Source of the DNA: Paraburkholderia sp. CNPSo 3272
GTDB taxonomy: Bacteria; Pseudomonadota; Gammaproteobacteria; Burkholderiales; Burkholderiaceae
NCBI RefSeq assembly: GCF_024206495.1
Contig: NZ_JAMBPQ010000058.1
Coordinates: 1 to 38,446 of the forward strand
DNA: 38,446 bases
Direction of reading: 5' to 3'
A model generated the notes under the pieces. It did no database searches. It had not been told where the DNA came from and was given only the letters and a program-made list of their open reading frames with translations. Position numbers and translations under genes: made by a program. The first letter of the stretch is position 1. The number at the start of each line of letters is the position of its first letter. Below are positions 33,037 through 38,446 of this stretch, in pieces.

Positions 33037-33112
33037 GATAGGCTGCGCGCTTCACGAAAGTCCCAGGGCTTTCGCGCAATCGACAAGTTCTTAATAGATA
33101 CGTGGAGGAGAT

Positions 33113-34027
33113 ATGGCCGAAACGGCTGCAGCAATTTCGAACCTTGGCTACGTCGTGCTCGGAGTGAGGGATCTAGGCGCGTGGGCTGACTTCGCGCACA
33201 ACCTGATGGGTTTTCACGTTACATCGCGCGACGACGGCAACGCGCTGGTGCTGCGCATGGACGAGCACATGCAGCGCATCGTGCTGGAAAAAAGCGGCGC
33301 CGACGACATTCAGGAAGCCGGCTGGGAGTTCGAATCCGAAGACGAACTCGACCGCTACGCAGCGCAACTGCGCGAACGAGGCCTCAACGTAACGCAAGGC
33401 GACCGCGACTATTGCGTGCGTCGGCGGGTGGAGCGGCTTTACCACTGCGAGGATCCGAACGGATATCGCCACGCGTTTTATTTTGGCCCGGAGATCGCGC
33501 AAATGACCGATCCGTTTCGCTCGAGCGTCATGCGCGGAGCCGGTTTCGAAACTGGCGCGCTGGGCATCGGCCATATTCTCACGACAGCGAGCAACTATGA
33601 GGAATCCGTCGCCTTCTATCGGTCAGTAATGGGGCTGCGCGTGAGCGACTACATTCGTGAAGAGCGCGCGCCAGGCATCGTCGTGGACGCAACGTTCATG
33701 CATACGAAAACGGGCCGCCATCATTCCCTGGCGACCGCGGCCATTCCGGGCCCCAAGCGTCTCAATCACCTGATGGTGGAAGTCAAAGAAATGGATGACG
33801 TTGGCCTTGCTTACGACCGTTGTGTCGCGGCAGGCGTGCCGATGTTCCTGCATCTCGGTCACCACCCGAACGACCGGATGTTTTCGTTCTACGTACAGAC
33901 CCCCTCGGGTTTCGCGATCGAATACGGTCACGGCGGCATCGTGATCGACGACGAGACATGGAAGGTCGTGAGCTATTCGAAGATGAGCGACTGGGGCCAC
34001 AAGCGCACGCCGCCCGTGCCGGGCTGA
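33113..34027 (+). CDS. Type I extradiol (meta-cleavage) dioxygenase
   Basis: A 304-residue two-domain vicinal-oxygen-chelate dioxygenase that opens a catechol ring next to the two hydroxyls. Fe(II) ligands are His154 (GIGHILTT), His219 (RLNHLMVEVK) and Glu270 (GFAIEYG), matching the 2-His-1-Glu triad of BphC and HsaC. His203/204 (GRHHSLA) and Tyr260 fit the second-shell acid/base residues. Length fits 2,3-dihydroxybiphenyl-type enzymes (about 290-305). It is the first gene behind the sigma54 promoter; GTGGAGGAGAT precedes ATG 33113. The next genes process the ring-fission product. Confidence 0.93.
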   Translation: MAETAAAISNLGYVVLGVRDLGAWADFAHNLMGFHVTSRDDGNALVLRMDEHMQRIVLEKSGADDIQEAGWEFESEDELDRYAAQLRERGLNVTQGDRDYCVRRRVERLYHCEDPNGYRHAFYFGPEIAQMTDPFRSSVMRGAGFETGALGIGHILTTASNYEESVAFYRSVMGLRVSDYIREERAPGIVVDATFMHTKTGRHHSLATAAIPGPKRLNHLMVEVKEMDDVGLAYDRCVAAGVPMFLHLGHHPNDRMFSFYVQTPSGFAIEYGHGGIVIDDETWKVVSYSKMSDWGHKRTPPVPG

Positions 34028-34130
34028 ACCTGGCGGCGTGAGACGCTGCTACACCTGATACCCGCCTGGATGATGCGAACCGGCTTGCGTTGCCGGCGGG
34101 GAGTTGCTTTGTCTTTTTCTGGGGGTGCAA

Positions 34131-35015
34131 GTGAGTATCTGGAATGATTTGATTGGCGCCGAGGTTCGATATGTTCGAACGCCGGAATTCGGTGTGACGC
34201 GCATCATCGAAGGCGGCCGTCAGAACGACGAGGCGCTGATGCTGATGCATGGCATCGGCGGTCACGCCGAGGCCTACGCCAGGAACATCGTGGCCCTGGC
34301 GGCGCACTATCGCGTGATTGCTTTTGATTTCGTCGGTCATGGACTGTCGGAAAAGCGGACAGACATCGGCTATGAGATTGACGACTATGTCGAGCAATTG
34401 CGCGAGTTGATGGACGCGCTCGACATCGAACGCGCGCACGTGTCGGGTGAATCGCTCGGCGGTGTCGTGGCCGGCGGCTTTGCGGTGAAATATCCGCAGC
34501 GTGTGCGCCGCATCGTGCTCAATACGACGGGCGGAATTCCCATTGTCAGCGAGCAGGGGCAGCGCGATCTGCAGAATCTCGCGGAACTCAGCAAGCGCAA
34601 CATGGGCAAAACGCCCACGTCGGACAGCGTGCGCGCGCGGATGCAGTGGCTCATCCACGAAAGAAACTGGCATTTGCTCAGCGACGAACTGGTTGAAAAC
34701 CGTCTCTCGTTCTACTCGCGCGCGGACTTTCAGGCCGCGGCGCCGCTGGTGTTCGGCCGCCTTACGCGCAATGCGGGTGGGTCGCCCCAACCGGCCAGCA
34801 TGATCGATCTTGAAAGCATTCAATGCGAGGCGCTGTTGCTGTGGACCCGGCATAACCCCATTCACGATGTTGCCGCGGCACAGGCCGCGCTGCCGCGATT
34901 ACCGCACGGGTCGCTTTACGTGATGCGAGGTGATGCGGCGCACTGGCCGCAATACGAACAGCCTGACGAATTCAACACCGTCATGCACGCGTTTCTTTCG
35001 ACGGGGAAAGCCTGA
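34131..35015 (+). CDS. Meta-cleavage product C-C hydrolase (alpha/beta hydrolase)
   Basis: A 294-residue alpha/beta hydrolase of the BphD/HsaD group, cleaving the ring-fission product into an acid and a 2-hydroxypenta-2,4-dienoate. The oxyanion region is LMHGIGGHAE (40-44), the nucleophile Ser108 in GESLGG and the catalytic His in DAAHWPQYE. The usual acid of the loop (as in WGRxD) reads LLWTRHNPIHDV, so the Asp may be Asn or be supplied by the D of HDV. GTG 34131 is used because GGGGG precedes it; earlier starts lack a site. The stop overlaps the flavin reductase start by one base. Confidence 0.9.
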   Translation: MSIWNDLIGAEVRYVRTPEFGVTRIIEGGRQNDEALMLMHGIGGHAEAYARNIVALAAHYRVIAFDFVGHGLSEKRTDIGYEIDDYVEQLRELMDALDIERAHVSGESLGGVVAGGFAVKYPQRVRRIVLNTTGGIPIVSEQGQRDLQNLAELSKRNMGKTPTSDSVRARMQWLIHERNWHLLSDELVENRLSFYSRADFQAAAPLVFGRLTRNAGGSPQPASMIDLESIQCEALLLWTRHNPIHDVAAAQAALPRLPHGSLYVMRGDAAHWPQYEQPDEFNTVMHAFLSTGKA

Positions 35016-35602
35016 TGGCAACCATTTTGACAAACAACGCGAGTGAGGCTACGCCCGCGCGATGCCCGGTCAACGGCGTCGATCCTTCGCTCTTTCGCAG
35101 TGGCATGCGGCGCCTCACGGGCGCCTGCTCGATCATCGCCTCACGCAGCGGCGATACGCGTGCCGGACTGACCGCTACCGCCGTATGTTCGGTGAGTGCG
35201 GAGCCCGCGCGGCTGCTCGTGTGTGTAAATCGCTCGGTGCGCGCGCACGAAGTAATCAGTAACTCCGGACTACTGAGCGTCAACGTGCTGGCCGAGCATC
35301 AGGAAGACATTGCGCGCCGCTTCGCGGGGATGGTGATCAACGTGGTGGGCGAAGACCGTTTTCTTGGCGCGGGTCGCTGGCGAGAGGGCCGCCTTGGCGT
35401 GCCACTGCTCGAGCAGAGCGTCGTGTCATTCGCGTGTCAGGTGATCGAAGAGATCCCGGGCGGGTCGCACACGGTTTTCCTTTGTGACGTGATCGAAGTG
35501 TGTTGTGAGAAAGAGGAGACACCGCCGCTCGTGTACTTCGGCGGGAAATTTGCCCGCATAGCGCAGGCGGATTCGGACAATTCAAACGGAGGAGCAGCAT
35601 GA
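35015..35602 (+). CDS. Flavin reductase of two-component monooxygenase
   Basis: A 195-residue protein of the HpaC/HsaB flavin reductase family. It uses NAD(P)H to make FMNH2 or FADH2 for the partner oxygenase. Family features are FRSGMRRLTGACSIIASRSG near the N-terminus, AGLTATAVCSVSAEPARLLV, CVNRSVRAHEVI, FSVNVL-type LLSVNVLAEHQEDIARRF, and the C-terminal PLVYFGGKFARI. ATG 35015 is translationally coupled to the hydrolase, and its TGA overlaps the start of the oxygenase gene (ATGA). This fixed order and coupling argue that the two-component enzyme is built from this pair. Confidence 0.92.
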   Translation: MATILTNNASEATPARCPVNGVDPSLFRSGMRRLTGACSIIASRSGDTRAGLTATAVCSVSAEPARLLVCVNRSVRAHEVISNSGLLSVNVLAEHQEDIARRFAGMVINVVGEDRFLGAGRWREGRLGVPLLEQSVVSFACQVIEEIPGGSHTVFLCDVIEVCCEKEETPPLVYFGGKFARIAQADSDNSNGGAA

Positions 35603-36816
35603 GCACGGTACTGAAGCAGTCGGTCGAAAACGCCATTCCCACGCAAGCGCAGCTCGTCGAACGCGCGCGGGCGCTGATCCCGATGCTGCGCGAGCGCGCA
35701 GCAGAAGTCGAAAAGAACCGTTCGGTTCCGGCAGACATCATCGAGCAGTTCAAGCAGGCGGGGTTCTTTCGCATTCTGCAGCCGCGCCGTTGGGGCGGCT
35801 ACGAAATGAACCCCTCGGTATTCTTCAAGGTGCTGATGGAACTGGGCCGTGGCTGCTGCAGCAGCGCCTGGAACATGATGATCCTCGGCATCCACACGTG
35901 GGAGTTCGGTCATCTTGACCCGCGTGCGTGCGAAGACGTCTGGGGCGAGGACGACTCGGTGATCATCGCCTCCTCGTATGCGCCGTTCGGAACGTACAAG
36001 CGTGTTGAGGGCGGCTACATCATCAATGGACGCTGGCCGACTTCGAGCGGCACGGACCACGGTCAATGGGCGTTCCTCGGCCAGATACTGCTCGACGAGG
36101 AGGGCAAACCGGTGGACCGCCTGTCGATCCTCGTGCCACGCACCGACTATACGATCCTCGACGACTGGCACGTTTTCGGTCTCGCGGGCACGGGCAGCAA
36201 GAGCGTCGTCGTCACGGATGCGTTCGTGCCGGACTACCGCACGCACAGCCTCGCCGATTACAGCATGAGCGATCGCGGCGACATGTACCTCTACCCGTTC
36301 TCGCAGATCTTCTACGCGGCTGTTTCGTCGGCCATCAACGGCATGGCCCAGGGCGCGGTCGACCTCTTCATCGAACAGATGCAAACGCGCCGGGACACGA
36401 CGGGCGGCGCAAAGACTTCGCTGAGCCCGTACGTGAAGGATCGTCTCGGCAATGCGGTGGCGCGCGTGCGCTCCTCGCGCGCCCGCATTCTGCACATGAT
36501 GCATGAAACGACCGAGTACGTTGAGCGCCGCGAGCTTGTGCCTCTCGAAGAACGCGTGCCGTGCATGCTCGATATTGCGCGGGTGGGCCGCGAAAGCGAA
36601 GAAGCGGTGATGTTGCTCTTCAAGGCGCTTTCGGCGCGCGGCATCTATCTCGACAACCCGCTGCAGCGCATTCTCCGCGACGTGATCGCGGCAGCCAATC
36701 ACATCACCCAGAACGCGGATGACACGGCGGGCACGCTCGGCGCATACCTGCTCGGCCAGCCGCTGCCGCCGCTCTTTTATTCGCGCGATCCTCTGCCGGG
36801 ACAGGCCGCAGCCTGA
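35599..36816 (+). CDS. Flavin-dependent monooxygenase, HsaA-like (acyl-CoA dehydrogenase fold)
   Basis: A 405-residue oxygenase component with the acyl-CoA dehydrogenase fold, of the group D flavin monooxygenases (HsaA/TesA2, p-hydroxyphenylacetate hydroxylase C2). It uses reduced flavin from the partner reductase and O2 to hydroxylate a phenol ortho to its hydroxyl. N-terminal helices are VERARALIPMLRERAAEVEK, then FRILQPRRWGGYEMNPSVFF. WPTSSGTDHGQWAFLG and WHVFGLAGTGSKSVVVTDAF are the flavin- and substrate-loop strings. GGAGGAGCAGC precedes ATG 35599. Next to an extradiol dioxygenase, it would make the catechol that the dioxygenase opens. There is no dehydrogenase catalytic Glu motif, so a real acyl-CoA dehydrogenase is unlikely. 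Confidence 0.9.
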   Translation: MSTVLKQSVENAIPTQAQLVERARALIPMLRERAAEVEKNRSVPADIIEQFKQAGFFRILQPRRWGGYEMNPSVFFKVLMELGRGCCSSAWNMMILGIHTWEFGHLDPRACEDVWGEDDSVIIASSYAPFGTYKRVEGGYIINGRWPTSSGTDHGQWAFLGQILLDEEGKPVDRLSILVPRTDYTILDDWHVFGLAGTGSKSVVVTDAFVPDYRTHSLADYSMSDRGDMYLYPFSQIFYAAVSSAINGMAQGAVDLFIEQMQTRRDTTGGAKTSLSPYVKDRLGNAVARVRSSRARILHMMHETTEYVERRELVPLEERVPCMLDIARVGRESEEAVMLLFKALSARGIYLDNPLQRILRDVIAAANHITQNADDTAGTLGAYLLGQPLPPLFYSRDPLPGQAAA

Positions 36817-36912
36817 GCTGGAGAAAAGCGCAATCAAGGCGCGGCGGCGACACGCTTCATTGCGCGGCCGCGCCGCTTCGAATCACGCATGCAGAACATG
36901 GGAAACAGGGAA

Positions 36913-37695
36913 ATGGACCCTTCGTTGATCGCGGACCTCGGCGACGAGCTTTGGCGTGCGCTCGGCAGCCGGATCACCGTCGAACCGCTGAGCACACGCT
37001 ACGAGGCGCTGAGTGTTGAGGATGCTTACCGGATCCAGCAGCGGCTGATCGAGCGGCAGGTGAGCGCGGGCGCTCGCGTGGTGGGCAAGAAGATCGGCGT
37101 GACGAGCGACGCCGTGATGCAGTTGCTCAACGTGCATCAGCCGGATTTTGGCTACCTGCTCGACACCATGCTGCGCGACGAGGGCGCGCCGATCGATACG
37201 TCAAAGCTCATTCAACCCAAGGCTGAAGGCGAGATTGCCTTCGTGCTCAAGCACGACCTGATGGGGCCAGGCGTTTCGGTGGCGGACGTGCTGCGAGCGA
37301 CGGAAGGTGTGCTCGTGTGCTTCGAGATCGTCGACTCGCGCATTCACGACTGGAAGATTCGCATTCAGGATACGGTGGCCGACAACGCATCCTGCGGATT
37401 GTTCGTGCTAGGCAGCCAGTTCGTGGACCCGCGTTCGCTCGACCTGCGCACCTGCGGCATGGTGCTCGAGAAGAACGGCGCGGTCGTCGCCACGGGAGCG
37501 GGAGCGGCCGCGCTCAACTCACCGGCGAATGCAGTGGCGTGGCTTGCCAATACGCTCGGCCGCCTCGGCGTGCCGCTCAAAGCCGGAGAAGTCATTCTTT
37601 CGGGCTCGCTCGGCACGATGGTGCCGGTGAAGGCGGGCGACAACCTCCATGTGTCGATCGGTGGCATCGGGCAATGCTCGGCGCGCTTCGTTTGA
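36913..37695 (+). CDS. 2-hydroxypenta-2,4-dienoate (2-keto-4-pentenoate) hydratase
   Basis: A 260-residue MhpD/BphH/HsaE-type hydratase (FAH-like fold). It adds water to 2-hydroxypenta-2,4-dienoate to give 4-hydroxy-2-oxovalerate. Visible features are YRIQQRLIERQVSAGARVVG, KKIGVTSDAVMQLLNVHQPD, the metal-site string QPKAEGEIAFVL, and SRIHDWKIRIQDTVADNASC followed by GLF. The end, GEVILSGSLGTMVPVKAGDN, is also typical. ATG 36913 was chosen because GGGA lies ten bases upstream; 36889 and 36898 are possible. The related oxalocrotonate decarboxylase has the same fold, but the acetaldehyde dehydrogenase that follows favours the hydratase. Confidence 0.88.
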   Translation: MDPSLIADLGDELWRALGSRITVEPLSTRYEALSVEDAYRIQQRLIERQVSAGARVVGKKIGVTSDAVMQLLNVHQPDFGYLLDTMLRDEGAPIDTSKLIQPKAEGEIAFVLKHDLMGPGVSVADVLRATEGVLVCFEIVDSRIHDWKIRIQDTVADNASCGLFVLGSQFVDPRSLDLRTCGMVLEKNGAVVATGAGAAALNSPANAVAWLANTLGRLGVPLKAGEVILSGSLGTMVPVKAGDNLHVSIGGIGQCSARFV

Positions 37696-37723
37696 CTTTT
37701 GTGACCCGACAGGTAGCGACATC

Positions 37724-38446
37724 ATGAATCAACCCAGGATACAGGCCGCGATCATCGGCTCCGGCAACATCGGCACGGATCTGATGGTCAAGATCATGCG
37801 CAACAGCAAGCATCTGGAGATGGCGGCGATGGTCGGCATCGACCCGAACTCCGATGGTCTCGCGCGCGCCGCGCGCCTCGGCGTCGCGACGACGCACGAA
37901 GGTGTGGTCGGTCTCACGCGCCTGCCGGTGTTCAACGACATCGACTTCGTGTTCGACGCGACGTCCGCTGGCGCGCATGTGAAGAACGACGCGCTGCTGC
38001 GCACGCTCAAACCGTCGATCCGCGTGATTGACCTCACGCCCGCCGCCATCGGCCCGTACTGCGTGCCGGTCGTGAACCTCGACTCGCATATCGAAGCGCC
38101 CAACGTCAACATGGTGACGTGCGGCGGCCAGGCGACGATTCCGATGGTCGCGGCGGTGTCGCGCGTCGCGAAGGTCCACTACGCCGAAATCGTCGCGTCG
38201 ATCAGCAGCAAGTCGGCGGGCCCCGGCACGCGCGCCAACATCGACGAGTTCACCGAAACGACTTCGAAGGCGATCGAAGTGGTGGGCGGCGCGGCGAAGG
38301 GCAAGGCCATCATCGTGCTGAATCCGGCCGAACCGCCCGTCATGATGCGCGACACGGTTTATACGCTTTCCGAAATGGCGGACCGTGAGAAGGTCGAGCA
38401 GTCCATCGAAGAGATGGTCGCGAAGGTGCACGCCTACGTGCCGGGA
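37724..38446 (+). CDS. Acetaldehyde dehydrogenase (acylating), 5' part
   Basis: First 241 codons of an MhpF/BphJ/HsaG-type enzyme that oxidises acetaldehyde (or propanal) to acetyl-CoA (or propionyl-CoA) with CoA and NAD+. It has the Rossmann motif AAIIGSGNIGTDLMVK, an MVGIDPNSDGLARAARLGVA strand, VFDATSAGAHV, and the nucleophile Cys133 in VTCGGQATIPMV. SSKSAGPGTRANIDEF follows. The family is usually about 300 residues, so roughly 60 codons are beyond the window. AGGTAGCGACATC precedes ATG 37724. The partner 4-hydroxy-2-oxovalerate aldolase, with which it forms a channelling complex, is expected just past the end. Confidence 0.93.
   Translation, partial: MNQPRIQAAIIGSGNIGTDLMVKIMRNSKHLEMAAMVGIDPNSDGLARAARLGVATTHEGVVGLTRLPVFNDIDFVFDATSAGAHVKNDALLRTLKPSIRVIDLTPAAIGPYCVPVVNLDSHIEAPNVNMVTCGGQATIPMVAAVSRVAKVHYAEIVASISSKSAGPGTRANIDEFTETTSKAIEVVGGAAKGKAIIVLNPAEPPVMMRDTVYTLSEMADREKVEQSIEEMVAKVHAYVPG

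Noticed and set aside
35599..36816. Acyl-CoA dehydrogenase
   Set aside because: The fold is shared, but the overlapping flavin reductase gene and the neighbouring ring-cleavage genes point to a flavin monooxygenase.

Overview
The window looks like part of a megaplasmid or secondary chromosome of a Burkholderiales bacterium (Burkholderia, Paraburkholderia or Caballeronia type). This is inferred from the GC-rich codon use, a type Ia ParA/ParB pair beside a Rep_3 initiator, the accessory plasmid genes (DUF3717, DUF932, ArdB/KlcA-like antirestriction, a long ParB-like protein), a recombinase-in-trio element, and a large sigma54-controlled catabolic locus. No rRNA, tRNA or CRISPR was seen.

Replication and partition (1-6472). 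On the minus strand parA and parB overlap by 4 nt. parB is interrupted after codon 307 by a complete group II intron (about 1856 down to 3) that encodes its own reverse transcriptase/maturase; the 3' exon lies outside the window. Upstream of parA is an iteron-type origin (about 4150-5030) with long and short iterons in both orientations, a consensus DnaA box and an AT-rich stretch. It is followed by repA, whose -35 box lies between two inverted half-iterons.

Accessory plasmid block (6473-19101). Small minus-strand genes (a 46-aa ORF, a helix-turn-helix protein, DUF3717, an orphan and a DUF932 protein) surround a GC-rich tandem array with a unit of about 190-205 bp. An antirestriction gene and a ParB-like gene are divergent; they share a nearly identical inverted leader of about 44 bp and repeated operators. 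The ParB-like gene is split by a RIT element of about 3.56 kb carrying three overlapping tyrosine recombinases. Its two halves (10564-11273 and 14838-16167) rejoin in frame to give 679 aa, with CGGACG at both junctions. Beyond it lie a basic orphan protein, two strong adjacent hairpins, a tiny winged-helix protein and a DUF1173-like protein. A decayed LysR gene (about 19498-19823) marks the edge of the plasmid backbone.

Catabolic block (19827-38446, running off the end). Unit 1 is a divergent MHS-type transporter and a plus-strand operon: TcuA-like flavoprotein, SDR, isochorismatase-fold protein and Asp/Glu-racemase-fold protein. Unit 2 is a long minus-strand run: XylR/DmpR-type sigma54 regulator, two more FAD dehydrogenases, etfB, etfA and lysR. 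Unit 3 is a plus-strand operon behind a good -24/-12 promoter: extradiol dioxygenase, C-C hydrolase, flavin reductase, HsaA-like flavin monooxygenase, 2-hydroxypentadienoate hydratase and acylating acetaldehyde dehydrogenase (cut off by the window end). My reading, which is inference, is that a cyclic carboxylate is imported, desaturated or aromatised by the ETF-linked flavoproteins, hydroxylated to a catechol, cleaved meta and broken down to pyruvate and acetyl-CoA. The substrate cannot be told from sequence.
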